Shown piece after piece: positions 23,560 through 32,499 of a stretch of 64,000 nt of DNA. The notes under the pieces were generated by a model, which worked only from the letters and a program-made list of their open reading frames with translations, did not search any database and was not told the origin of the DNA. Source of the stretch: G965216905 sp965216905 (GTDB lineage Bacteria > Actinomycetota > Acidimicrobiia > Spongiisociales > ZC4RG35); NCBI GenBank assembly GCA_965216905.1, contig OZ244213.1, positions 1-64,000 on the forward strand. The letters are read 5' to 3'. Position numbers and translations under genes: made by a program. The first letter of the stretch is position 1. The number at the start of each line of letters is the position of its first letter.

Positions 23560-26529
23560 GTGCGCACGGCCCGGATCGATCCCGAACAGTGGCCCGAGGC
23601 CATCGCCGACGTCACCGGCCCACAACTCGTGGTCGCCGGGCCGGGTACCGGCAAGTCCGAATTCCTGGTTCGACGCGCCGCCCATCTGGTGTCCTCCGGT
23701 GCGGCGCGGGTGTCCGAGGTGGCCGTCCTCACCTTTTCACGCCGAGCGGCCGCCAGTCTGAAAAAACGCATCGGTGCCCAGCTGGCCGAGGCCGACCATG
23801 GCGGCGGTCCAGAGCCTTCGCTCGCCGCCATCGACGTCTCCACGTTCCACGGCTTCGCATACCGGCTCCTCGAGAGCCAGCTCGACGGTGCGGTGGGAAC
23901 GGTCCTGACGACGCCGGAGCAGGTGTCGCTGGTCGCCCGCCTCCTCCGAAGCGAGGATCCCAGCCGGTGGCCGCTGCCCTTCCGCTCGCTCCTCGGTTCC
24001 CCCACCTTCGCCGAGGAGGTGGCCGACTTCCTCCTGCGGTGCCGCGAGCGGATGCTGTCGCCTGCCGAACTCGCCGCCCTGGCGACAGATCGGAGTGATT
24101 GGCGGGCGCTGCCCGGATTCTTCGAACGCTACGAGCAGACCCTCCGGAGCGAGGACCGGCTCGACTACGGGAGCCTGCTGTGGCAGGCGATCGACCTCAT
24201 CACCCACGGCGCCGCTCCCCTTCCTCGGTTCGTGCTCGTCGACGAGTACCAGGACACCTCGCCGGTCCAGGCACGGTTCCTGGCGGCGATGACGGCCGAG
24301 CACCGCAACCTGACGGTGGCGGGCGATCCATATCAGAGCATCTACTCGTTCCGCGGCGCCGACCTGGGCAACATCAACCGTTTCCCGGACCGATTCCGCA
24401 CCCTCGACGGGGAGCCGGCCAAACGGATCGTCCTCAGCACCAGCCATCGCGTGCCCGCCCCGATCCTCGAGGCCGCCGTCGCGCTGACCGCGTCGACCCG
24501 CCTCCCGGGCGCCGCCGGACCGGTCCGTTCGGCTCCGCATCCCGGGCGCGTGGAGGCGTTCGTGTTCGACCAGCAATCTGCCGAAGCCGAGTGGATCGCC
24601 TCCGAGGTGGAACGCCTGATCATCGAACAGGACACCCTCCCCGAGCGAATCGCCGTGCTGGTCCGGACCAAACGCCGGCTGCTCTCGGAGCTGTCGAGGG
24701 CCCTCGACCGTCGCCACGTCCCCCATGAACGGCCCGGATCGAGACTCGTCGACCATGCCATGGTGCGGAGCGTCCTCGACCTGGCGTTGGCAGCGGCACC
24801 ATCGGAGCCGGCCGATCTCGACACGGGCATGCGGCGGGTACTCCTCGGCCCGCTCGTCGCCGCCGGGAACGCCACGGAACGGGAGCTGTTTCGATCTCGG
24901 ATCCGGAGCGAGTCATCGTGGTCGGACGTGTTACGGCGCGACCTCTCCGAGCATGCGGCGGTGGCCGACCTCCTCGACCATCCGGCCTGGGCGATCGACC
25001 AACCCGCCCACGACGGTTTCTGGGCCGTGTGGAGCACACTCCCGGCGTTCCGAGCGCTCGTCGACGACCCCGATCGGGTTGCCGACCGCTCGGCACTCGC
25101 CTCCTTCAGCCAGGTGTTGGAGCGGCAAGCCGAGCGCGATCCCTCCGTGAGCCTGGCCGGCTACGCACGACTGGTGGACCACGACGACTTCGAGGCCACG
25201 CCGTTGCTCGGCGTCCACGATGCGACGAGCCGGGTTTCGCTGACCACGCTGCACCAGGCGAAGGGACTCGAGTTCGACGCCGTGTTCATCGCCGACGCCT
25301 CCGAGGGGATCTTCCCCGACCAGCGACGTCGACGGTCGCTGCTCCAACCTCACCTCCTCGGCGCCAGCGGCGACGGGGAAGAAGCCGCCACCTTGCGTCT
25401 CCACGAGGAGATCCGCCTCGCCTACACGGCCATGACCAGGGCACGGTCCCGGGTGACCTGGACCGCCACCGGCGCCGGCGTCGACGATGGGGAGAACCGC
25501 CCGAGTCGTTTCCTGGCGGCCGTCTCGGCGGCATCGGGTGCCGGAGAGGCCGGCCCTCCGCCCGAGCGCGAGGGCGATCCGGTGACGGCCCAGGAGCTCC
25601 AGGCACATCTCCGGCGGCTGGCCGCCGATCCCGACAGTCCGGCCGTGCGACGGTTGGCGGCCATCGACACCCTCACCCATCCGGCCCGGCGCTGGCAGCC
25701 GGAGCGTTTTGCCGGGTATCCGGCCCCGGGACCCGACAGCGGAGTCGTGTCTCGACCGCTCCGCCTCTCACCGAGCCAGGCCGACGCGTACGACCGGTGC
25801 CCGCGCCGATACGTCCTCGACCGACGCCTGCACCTCGACACGGCAGGGTCGCCCTACGCCGACTTCGGCACGCTGATCCACGCCGTGTTGGAACTCGCCG
25901 AATCCGACGGGCGCCCCGGGTCCGACGGGCAACTCGGCGGTTCCTCGCTGTCCGACGCGATGGACGCACTCGAACGGCTCATGCCGCGTCTTCGATTTGG
26001 GGGGCCGGTCGTGCAAAGGGCCTGGTACCGAAGGGCGGAGGCGCTCCTCGAAGACCTCTATGAGCAGTGGCCCCCGGAGAGCCGGAGTCCGGTCGCCTTG
26101 GAGCACAGTCTGAAATTGACGATCGACGGGGTCGAGTGGGTGGGAGTGGCCGATCGAATCGAGCGGACGGAGCGCGGCGGCCTGCGGATCATCGACTACA
26201 AGACCGGGACCTCCACCCCGTCGATCGCCGAAGCGGCCGAGTCGCTACAGCTCGGCTTCTACTTTCTGGCAGCCACCGCGGATGAGCAGCTCCGCGCCTA
26301 CGGGGACGTGGAGGAGGCCGAACTCTGGTACCCGGCGGCAATCCCGAGACGGTGGCGATATCGATTCGATCCCGCCAACCTCGACCTCATCCGAGAACGG
26401 TTGGTCGATGCGGCGTCCGGCATCGCCGCCGAACGCTGGCCTCCTCGTGTGTCGCGCGCATGCCATCGCTGCGCAGTCCGCCTCGTGTGCGGAGCCTGGC
26501 CGGAGGGACGGGAGGCATTCGTCGAATGA
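23560..26529 (+). CDS. UvrD-like helicase with C-terminal RecB-type Fe-S nuclease (AdnA-like)
   Basis: 989 aa. Helicase motifs: Walker A GPGTGKS at 27-33, VLTFSRRAAASLKKR, VDEYQDTSPVQ, GDPYQSIYSFRGAD, HQAKGLEFDAVFI and EIRLAYTAMTRARS. The C-terminal domain has a cysteine in YDRCPRRYVLDR, the nuclease motif IIDYKTG and C-x2-C-x5-C in CHRCAVRLVCGAW, the AddB/AdnA-type iron-sulphur site. Two such dual-domain proteins in tandem match the mycobacterial AdnAB double-strand-break resection machine. The start was set at the GTG at 23560 because TATGGT (23547-23552) ends 7 nt before it; the ATG at 23548 lies inside that hexamer and is the alternative. The stop overlaps the next ATG. Confidence 0.88.
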   Translation: MRTARIDPEQWPEAIADVTGPQLVVAGPGTGKSEFLVRRAAHLVSSGAARVSEVAVLTFSRRAAASLKKRIGAQLAEADHGGGPEPSLAAIDVSTFHGFAYRLLESQLDGAVGTVLTTPEQVSLVARLLRSEDPSRWPLPFRSLLGSPTFAEEVADFLLRCRERMLSPAELAALATDRSDWRALPGFFERYEQTLRSEDRLDYGSLLWQAIDLITHGAAPLPRFVLVDEYQDTSPVQARFLAAMTAEHRNLTVAGDPYQSIYSFRGADLGNINRFPDRFRTLDGEPAKRIVLSTSHRVPAPILEAAVALTASTRLPGAAGPVRSAPHPGRVEAFVFDQQSAEAEWIASEVERLIIEQDTLPERIAVLVRTKRRLLSELSRALDRRHVPHERPGSRLVDHAMVRSVLDLALAAAPSEPADLDTGMRRVLLGPLVAAGNATERELFRSRIRSESSWSDVLRRDLSEHAAVADLLDHPAWAIDQPAHDGFWAVWSTLPAFRALVDDPDRVADRSALASFSQVLERQAERDPSVSLAGYARLVDHDDFEATPLLGVHDATSRVSLTTLHQAKGLEFDAVFIADASEGIFPDQRRRRSLLQPHLLGASGDGEEAATLRLHEEIRLAYTAMTRARSRVTWTATGAGVDDGENRPSRFLAAVSAASGAGEAGPPPEREGDPVTAQELQAHLRRLAADPDSPAVRRLAAIDTLTHPARRWQPERFAGYPAPGPDSGVVSRPLRLSPSQADAYDRCPRRYVLDRRLHLDTAGSPYADFGTLIHAVLELAESDGRPGSDGQLGGSSLSDAMDALERLMPRLRFGGPVVQRAWYRRAEALLEDLYEQWPPESRSPVALEHSLKLTIDGVEWVGVADRIERTERGGLRIIDYKTGTSTPSIAEAAESLQLGFYFLAATADEQLRAYGDVEEAELWYPAAIPRRWRYRFDPANLDLIRERLVDAASGIAAERWPPRVSRACHRCAVRLVCGAWPEGREAFVE

Positions 26530-29500
26530 ACACGTTCCGCCCCAGCGACGAGCAGCGAGCGGTCATCGAGCACCCACTCGAGCCGCTCCGAGTCCTGGCC
26601 GGCGCAGGGACCGGGAAGACCTCCACCATCGCGCTCCGTATCGCCTATCTCATCGAGCACCACGGCATCGAACCCGAGCAGGTGCTGGGCATCACCTTCA
26701 CCAACAAGGCGGCGGATGAGCTCGCCCAACGAGTCGCCGGGGTCCTCGACGAAGGCGTCGACCCTGGACGCCAGGTCGAGATCCACACCTACCACGGGTT
26801 CGCCGCCGCCCTGCTCCGCGAGTTCGGGGCACTGGTGGGGATCGAACACGACGCCGGAATCGTCACCCCCACATTCACCCGACAGATGCTCCACGACGCC
26901 ATGACGAGCATCGACCTTCCCAATCTGAACCAGACCTGGGCGGGGACCATCGACTTGCTGCGGCGTCTCTCCTCGCAGATGGCGGATCATCTCGCGACGG
27001 TCGACGACGTTCGTCACCATTCCGATGGCGACGTCGAAGTCCTGGCCAAGCGGAGGGACCTGCTCGACGCCATCACCGTCTATCAGCAGGAGAAGGACCG
27101 ATTGGGGGTCGTCGACTACGGGGATCTCCTGGCCGGCGCCTGCCGATTGGCCACCGACCATCCTTGGCTGGTCGCCCGCATCCGCCGCCGGTACCGATGC
27201 CTGGTGTTGGACGAGTACCAGGACACGAACCCCGCCCAACGGGTCCTGCTCACCACCATCTTCGGGGACGGCTTCCCGGTGACCGCAGTCGGCGATCCCG
27301 ACCAGACGATCTACGAGTGGCGCGGAGCGTCGCCCACCAACATGCTCCGGTTCCCCGAGCACTTCCCGCGCGCCGACGGCGCAACCGCGGCGACGCTGGG
27401 TCTCAGCCGCAACCGACGATCCGACCAACGCATCCTGGCGCTCGCCAACCACGTCCGGAGTCAGATCGACGACCGGCCGCGTGCGCCGCTCCGAGCGACC
27501 GACGATGCGGCTGACGGGGTTGTCCGCTGCGGTTGGTTCGTCGACGCGGTGACCGAGGCGGAGTGGATCGCCGACGACATCCTCCGAGCCCGTGCGTCTG
27601 GACATGCCTGGCGCGACATCGGCATCCTGTTCCGGAAGAATCGGGACATGCCCCTCGTACGCGACGCGCTGGCCGCCCGCGACGTTCCGGTCGAAGTAGC
27701 CAACCTGGGTGGCCTTCTGGCGGTCCCCGAAGTGGTCGAGCTCCATGCCTGGTTGCGTCTGCTTCACCAGCCAGATGACGGTCCCGCACTGGCGCGGGTC
27801 CTCACCGGTAGCAAGCACCGGCTCGGCCTCGGCGACCTGGCGGCATTCGCACGGTGGGTGCGGCAACGCCGCGCCACCCCGGAACCCGTCGACGCCGCTC
27901 CAGTCGAACCCGACCTCCCGAGCGCGGGCATGCTCGAAGCGATCGAACACCTGTCGGAGATACCGGATCTCGGGGAGGAGGCAGCCGCATCGGCCGCGGT
28001 CTTCCTCGACCGCTACCGACCACTGATCTCTGCGGCCCAGAGTTCGAGTCTCGTAGAGCTCTGCCGGATGATCCTCGACGCAACCGATGCCTGGGACGAC
28101 ATCGAGGCGCTGGGTCCGGCCGCCCGGCTGTCCGCCCGGCTGAACCTGTACCGGTTCCTCGACCTCGCCGAGGCGTGGAGCCCACTCGAGGGCCGCCCGT
28201 CTCTCGCCGCCTTCCTCGGATACCTCTCGACGATGGACGAGGAGCCGGCCGAGGAGCTCGATACCGCCCGGCTGGCCGGCGCGGACGCGGTCACCTTGCT
28301 GACCGTCCACCGGGCGAAAGGGCTCGAGTGGCCCGTGGTGTACGTGCCCGGTACCCGGGCGCGCACCTTTCCGTCGACCGTCGTCGGCAGCTACGACAAC
28401 CCGTTCACCCGTCCCGAGTCGCTGCCGTATCAGCTGCGGATCGACCGGCATGACCTCCCGGCGATCACCGATTCCATGCCCGAGACGCAACAGAAGGAAC
28501 TCCTCCGAGCCCACCACCTGCGCCAGGAGTGGAGGATCGCGTACGTGGCAGCCACGCGAGCCCGCGAAGCCCTGACGTTCACCGGCGCGTACTGGTACGG
28601 CCAGCCCGAACCCAATGTCCGACCGGGAAGCAAGGGCGTGCTCTACGAGTTGGTCGAGTCCGACCCGGCCACCGAGGTGAGCGTCGATACAACCGAGCCG
28701 GGACCCCGCCCGGAGACACTGCGCGCTCCCGATTCTCGCACGGCCACTCCCGATCCGTTCTTCGAATCCGGCTGGGATGATGCACTCCGAATGTCGATGA
28801 GCGATCGTGACCATGCTCGGCGGCTCGCCGAGGACTCCGGGATCGTCGATGCGTTCGACGCGGAGACCGACCGGCTGCAGGGAGTGCTGTTCAGCCTGCC
28901 CGAGCCGCAGACCTCGCCTTCGGAGACCGAGTCGGTGACCTCGGTGACCGGGTTGGTCACCTATGCATCGTGCCCGAAACGCTTCTACTGGACGGCGATC
29001 GACCCGCTCCCCCGCCGTCCGTCTCCGGCCGCCCGGCGAGGCGTCGCCGTCCATCGGCGGATCGAACTCCATCATCGCGGCGTGATGCCCCTGACCGAAC
29101 TCGAACCCGACCTCTACGACACCACACCGGCAGAGTCGACGGATCAGACGCCGATCGAGACCTCTGCGGCCTTCGACGTGTTCCAGTCGTCACGGTTCGC
29201 GGTCACCCGGCCGGTGCTGGTCGAGGTGCCGTTTCGGCTTCGATTGGCCGCACGCACCTCGGTCCGAGGGCGGGTGGATGCCGTCTACCGGCACCGAGGC
29301 GATGACCAAGACTCGGAAGACGAATGGGAGATCGTCGACTTCAAGAGTGGTCGTCCGTCCACGGATCCGGCTGCAGAGGTCCAGCTCCAGGCGTATGCAC
29401 TCGCCCTGGACGGCGGGGGGCTGACCGACTCCCGGCCCGAACGGCTCCGGGTCACATTTGCGTACCTCGGGGGAGAACTCACCGAGCGAACCGCCGTTGC

Positions 29501-29666
29501 CGACCGCGAGTGGTTGGACCGTGCTCGCCGGAACCTCGACGTGCTGGCGGCCGGAATCGAGCGATCCGAGTTCGAACCTGCACCGGCACCGAGCTGCCGG
29601 CGGTGTGACTTTCTCGACTTCTGCGAGCCCGGTCGGTCCTTTCTCGCCGTGGAGGTTCCGGAGTGA
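26526..29666 (+). CDS. UvrD-like helicase with C-terminal RecB-type Fe-S nuclease (AdnB-like)
   Basis: 1046 aa, coupled to the previous gene by a 4-bp ATGA overlap. Motifs: LAGAGTGKTSTIALR, GITFTNKAADELAQR, VLDEYQDTNPAQ, GDPDQTIYEWRGA, LLTVHRAKGLEWPVVYV and EWRIAYVAATRAREAL. The nuclease domain has YASCPKRFYW, H in GVAVHRRIELHHRG, the catalytic IVDFKSG and C-x2-C-x5-C in CRRCDFLDFC. Both subunits here have intact Walker A and nuclease motifs, so both motors and both nucleases should work. With the preceding protein it would form the AdnAB-type DNA-end resection enzyme. Confidence 0.9.
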   Translation: MNTFRPSDEQRAVIEHPLEPLRVLAGAGTGKTSTIALRIAYLIEHHGIEPEQVLGITFTNKAADELAQRVAGVLDEGVDPGRQVEIHTYHGFAAALLREFGALVGIEHDAGIVTPTFTRQMLHDAMTSIDLPNLNQTWAGTIDLLRRLSSQMADHLATVDDVRHHSDGDVEVLAKRRDLLDAITVYQQEKDRLGVVDYGDLLAGACRLATDHPWLVARIRRRYRCLVLDEYQDTNPAQRVLLTTIFGDGFPVTAVGDPDQTIYEWRGASPTNMLRFPEHFPRADGATAATLGLSRNRRSDQRILALANHVRSQIDDRPRAPLRATDDAADGVVRCGWFVDAVTEAEWIADDILRARASGHAWRDIGILFRKNRDMPLVRDALAARDVPVEVANLGGLLAVPEVVELHAWLRLLHQPDDGPALARVLTGSKHRLGLGDLAAFARWVRQRRATPEPVDAAPVEPDLPSAGMLEAIEHLSEIPDLGEEAAASAAVFLDRYRPLISAAQSSSLVELCRMILDATDAWDDIEALGPAARLSARLNLYRFLDLAEAWSPLEGRPSLAAFLGYLSTMDEEPAEELDTARLAGADAVTLLTVHRAKGLEWPVVYVPGTRARTFPSTVVGSYDNPFTRPESLPYQLRIDRHDLPAITDSMPETQQKELLRAHHLRQEWRIAYVAATRAREALTFTGAYWYGQPEPNVRPGSKGVLYELVESDPATEVSVDTTEPGPRPETLRAPDSRTATPDPFFESGWDDALRMSMSDRDHARRLAEDSGIVDAFDAETDRLQGVLFSLPEPQTSPSETESVTSVTGLVTYASCPKRFYWTAIDPLPRRPSPAARRGVAVHRRIELHHRGVMPLTELEPDLYDTTPAESTDQTPIETSAAFDVFQSSRFAVTRPVLVEVPFRLRLAARTSVRGRVDAVYRHRGDDQDSEDEWEIVDFKSGRPSTDPAAEVQLQAYALALDGGGLTDSRPERLRVTFAYLGGELTERTAVADREWLDRARRNLDVLAAGIERSEFEPAPAPSCRRCDFLDFCEPGRSFLAVEVPE

Positions 29667-29676
29667 GGGAGGCGGT

Positions 29677-30282
29677 GTGGAACTCGCCGTTCTGACAGCC
29701 GCCGTGGCCGGCTATCTGGCCGGGGGGATACCGACGGCCGACTGGGTCGCGTCCCGGCGGTCGATCGACCTCCGGGCGGTTGGATCCGGGAACCCGGGCG
29801 CCAACAACGCGATGCGAATCGGAGGATGGAAGGTGGGTGCGGCCGTACTCGGCGCCGAGATGACGAAGGGGGCGGTGGTCGTCGCCGCGGCGTCCACACT
29901 CGGCCCCCTTCCCGCCGCCACCGCCGGCATCGGTGCCGTGGTCGGCAACATCCTGAATCCCTATCGGCGGTTCCAGGGCGGCCAGGGGCTCGGAATCACG
30001 GCGGGCGTCCTGGCCGCCGGCTGGCCGATCGTCTTGATCCCGGCGGTGGGAGTCATCGCCCTCGTCTCACAGCTGTTCCGCTCCACCGCGATCGGCACGT
30101 TGACCACCGTCGCCGGGTTGCTGTTCTCGGCATTGATCTGGTCGTGGCGAGATTGGCCGGTCGCCTGGGGCGTTCCGTCGAGTCTGGTTCCGGTGCTGGC
30201 GGTGGGACTGGCCGTGGCGATCTGTCCCAAGCAACTGCGAATGCTCCGGGCCGAGCAACCGGCGGCCGGCACCACCGCCTGA
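29677..30282 (+). CDS. PlsY-like (glycerol-3-phosphate acyltransferase family) membrane protein, degenerate motifs
   Basis: 201 aa, GTG start with GGGAGG upstream, 10 bp after the AdnB-like gene. Five hydrophobic segments. Motif 1 is retained as GSGNPGANN (36-44). In motif 2 the family's GHxFPxFxxFKGGKGVAT reads GNILNPYRRFQGGQGLGI (90-107), so the histidine is N and the lysine is Q. Motif 3 (NIxRLxxGxE) is also lost at the C-terminus. PlsY transfers acyl from acyl-phosphate to glycerol-3-phosphate. With these losses this copy may be inactive or have another substrate. Confidence 0.75.
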   Translation: MELAVLTAAVAGYLAGGIPTADWVASRRSIDLRAVGSGNPGANNAMRIGGWKVGAAVLGAEMTKGAVVVAAASTLGPLPAATAGIGAVVGNILNPYRRFQGGQGLGITAGVLAAGWPIVLIPAVGVIALVSQLFRSTAIGTLTTVAGLLFSALIWSWRDWPVAWGVPSSLVPVLAVGLAVAICPKQLRMLRAEQPAAGTTA

Positions 30283-30288
30283 CCGCTC

Positions 30289-30777
30289 TCACTCCTCGGG
30301 AGTCGAACCACCGGTCGCGGGCGATACGAGGCGCCCGCCGGCCGTCTCCAACAGGATGGTGACCGGACCATCGTTGACGAGCGCAACCGACATCATCGCC
30401 CCGAAGACGCCCGTCGCCACCCCGATGCCGGCATTGCGCACTCCTTCGATGACCTTGGCGACCAGGGGTTCAGCCGACTCCGGCCGGGCCGCAGCCGTGA
30501 ACGACGGCCGCCGGCCGCGCCGGGCATCGCCGTACAACGTGAATTGGCTGACCACCAAGACGTCACCTCCGACGTCGACGACGGATCGGTTCATGCGGCC
30601 GTCGTCGTCCCGGAAGATGCGGAGTGCAGCCAGCTTCTCGGACACCGCGATCGCATCCTCCTCACCATCGCTCGCGGAGACGCCGACCAGGGCCACCAGC
30701 CCCGGTCCGATTGCGCCAACGACCTTCCCGTCGACCGAGACGGCCGCTTCGGAGACACGCTGGAGCAGAACCCGCAT
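30289..30777 (-). CDS. dtd: D-aminoacyl-tRNA deacylase
   Basis: 162 aa. It hydrolyses D-aminoacyl-tRNA (and Gly-tRNA(Ala)), a chiral proofreading step. The starting MRVLLQRVSEAAVSVDG, the active-site SQFTLYGDARRGRRPSF and the C-terminal cross-subunit NDGPVT (in VALVNDGPVTILLE) are all present. The last 15 residues are a short extension. Convergent with the PlsY-like gene (6 bp apart) and divergent from the DUF456 gene. Confidence 0.96.
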   Translation of the reverse strand: MRVLLQRVSEAAVSVDGKVVGAIGPGLVALVGVSASDGEEDAIAVSEKLAALRIFRDDDGRMNRSVVDVGGDVLVVSQFTLYGDARRGRRPSFTAAARPESAEPLVAKVIEGVRNAGIGVATGVFGAMMSVALVNDGPVTILLETAGGRLVSPATGGSTPEE

Positions 30778-30839
30778 CGGGCGATTGTGCCACTCCCGTA
30801 GAATCGCCGGTTCATGACACGTCCGCCGGGCTGCCTCGA

Positions 30840-31355
30840 TTGAGCAACGAGCTCTTCGTCACCGTTCTCGTCGCGCTCGCCATCGTTGTCGGGATCGTCG
30901 GAACGCTCGCCCCCGTGGTTCCCGGCCTGGCGCTGGTCTGGGTCGCCATGCTCCTGTACGGGGTGACGCTCGGCTTCGGGTGGATCGGCGCCATCGCCAT
31001 GCTGGTGGCCACCCTCCTCGTGGGGCTCGGCATGTATCTCGGCGTCCGCATCCCGCAGCGCACTGCGTCGCGCAGCGGGGTCTCGATCCGTGGCCAGTTC
31101 CTTGGTCTGCTGCTGGCCGTGGTGGGCTTCTTTGCGATCCCGGTGGTCGGGGCTCCGGTCGGCTTCGTCTTCGGCGTCTGGCTCGTACGGCGGCAGGACA
31201 CCGGAGATTCCGGGGAGGCGTGGCGATCCACCAAGGCCGCCATCGGCTCGATGGTTCGCGCCTCGGCCGCGCAAGCGTTGTGCGGCCTGGGCATGGCGGC
31301 CGCCTGGGCGGTCTGGGTGGCGTCCAACGTGTTGTCGGTCGCTACCGGCGGGTGA
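30840..31355 (+). CDS. DUF456-family membrane protein
   Basis: 171 aa. DUF456 proteins have two glycine-zipper-rich halves: ALAIVVGIVGTLAPVVPGLALVW, then GWIGAIAMLVATLLVGLGMYLG, a cytoplasmic RIPQRTASRSG, then GLLLAVVGFFAIPVVGAPVGFVFGVW. Five to six membrane helices; function unknown. The start is probably the TTG at 30840; no in-frame ATG or GTG lies nearby upstream. TAGAAT at 30799-30804 is a good -10 element. Its 3' end overlaps the convergent ABC-2 gene by 14 bp. Confidence 0.8.
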   Translation: MSNELFVTVLVALAIVVGIVGTLAPVVPGLALVWVAMLLYGVTLGFGWIGAIAMLVATLLVGLGMYLGVRIPQRTASRSGVSIRGQFLGLLLAVVGFFAIPVVGAPVGFVFGVWLVRRQDTGDSGEAWRSTKAAIGSMVRASAAQALCGLGMAAAWAVWVASNVLSVATGG

Positions 31356-32499
31356 TCACCGCTTTCAGCCGCCAGGCGGCGATGATCATCAGTCCAAACG
31401 CCATCGCCGCCAGCACGCCGAGCTGAGGAAGGATGTCGACGACCGTCCCGTCCCTGCGGACCAACGCTGCGAACGCCTCATTGGCCCAGGCGTGTGGGGT
31501 GAAGCGGGCGATGCGTGTCATCGTCGGTGAGAAGAACTCCAAGGGGAGCATCGATCCACCGAGGGCGGCCAGACCGATCCCACCGATGACTCCGATGCCG
31601 GCCGCCTGAGCGTCGTTCGAGAGGACGGAGCCCACCAGGACCGCGGCGGCGGCAGAGACGGCGGCGAACGCGATGAGGATGGCGATCGCACCCAGGGGAT
31701 CACCCCAGTTCACCCGAAACAGCAGGAGCGTGGCGATCATGATGTAGGCCCCCTGCACGATGACAACGCCAAATCTCCCGAGCGCCTCGCCGGTCACGAT
31801 CTGCCAGATCGGTGTCGGCGTCGAAAGCATCCGGGTAGACATGCCGAGTTGGCGGGTCTGGATGAGCACCGCCGATCCGGCCAGCCCGGTGAGGAACATG
31901 AACAACAGCAGTTGGCTGGACGCCCCGATGTCGAACCGACCGAGGCTGGCCGGGAACAGCGACTCTCCCGTCGTTCTGGTGGTCACCTCCACCGGTGGGA
32001 TCATGCCGGCCACGGTGGCCGCCTGGGCCACGCCGTCGTCGAAGCTCGCCACGCCGGCCGACTCCACGAAGCGGCCGACGGCCAGTCGCTCGGAGGCGGT
32101 TGCAGCCGCCTCGATCACGACTGCCTGGATCTGTGGCCCGGCGCCGTCGGACGTGGCCAGGAACCCGAGCTCGACCGTCTCGCCGGCTCTGATCCGGTCT
32201 TCCACTCCGGCGGGGATGGCCAGACCGGCGGCCACCGAGCCACGCTCGACGGCGAGGACCAACTCCTCCTCCGTGTCGTAGTTCCGGATCTCCAGCGTCT
32301 CGTCGAGGGACGCCTCCATGGCATTCGCCACATCGCCTCCGTCCTGGTCGTGCAGTCCCAGGCTGGGCTCGAAGTCACCTCCGAATTGGGCGCCGATGAG
32401 GAGCACCAGGGCGAGGGGAAAGATGAAGACGAAGAAGATGTTCGACCGGTCCCTCAGCATCCGGAGGATGTTCGCTCTGGCGATTGCGAGTGGCTTCAT
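31342..32499 (-). CDS. ABC-2 type transporter permease
   Basis: 385 aa. One N-terminal helix (NIFFVFIFPLALVLLIGAQF), a large external domain of about residues 45-195, then five C-terminal helices with the ABC-2 signature GGSMLPLEFFSPTMTRIARFTPHAWANEAF. It pairs with the next permease (4-bp overlap) and the ATPase to form an exporter of the drug/lipid class. The substrate is unknown. It is the last gene of a five-gene operon. Confidence 0.9.
   Translation of the reverse strand: MKPLAIARANILRMLRDRSNIFFVFIFPLALVLLIGAQFGGDFEPSLGLHDQDGGDVANAMEASLDETLEIRNYDTEEELVLAVERGSVAAGLAIPAGVEDRIRAGETVELGFLATSDGAGPQIQAVVIEAAATASERLAVGRFVESAGVASFDDGVAQAATVAGMIPPVEVTTRTTGESLFPASLGRFDIGASSQLLLFMFLTGLAGSAVLIQTRQLGMSTRMLSTPTPIWQIVTGEALGRFGVVIVQGAYIMIATLLLFRVNWGDPLGAIAILIAFAAVSAAAAVLVGSVLSNDAQAAGIGVIGGIGLAALGGSMLPLEFFSPTMTRIARFTPHAWANEAFAALVRRDGTVVDILPQLGVLAAMAFGLMIIAAWRLKAVITRR

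Noticed and set aside
26298..29075. 925-codon open frame on the minus strand
   Set aside because: It is antisense to the AdnB-like gene, which has all helicase and nuclease motifs.
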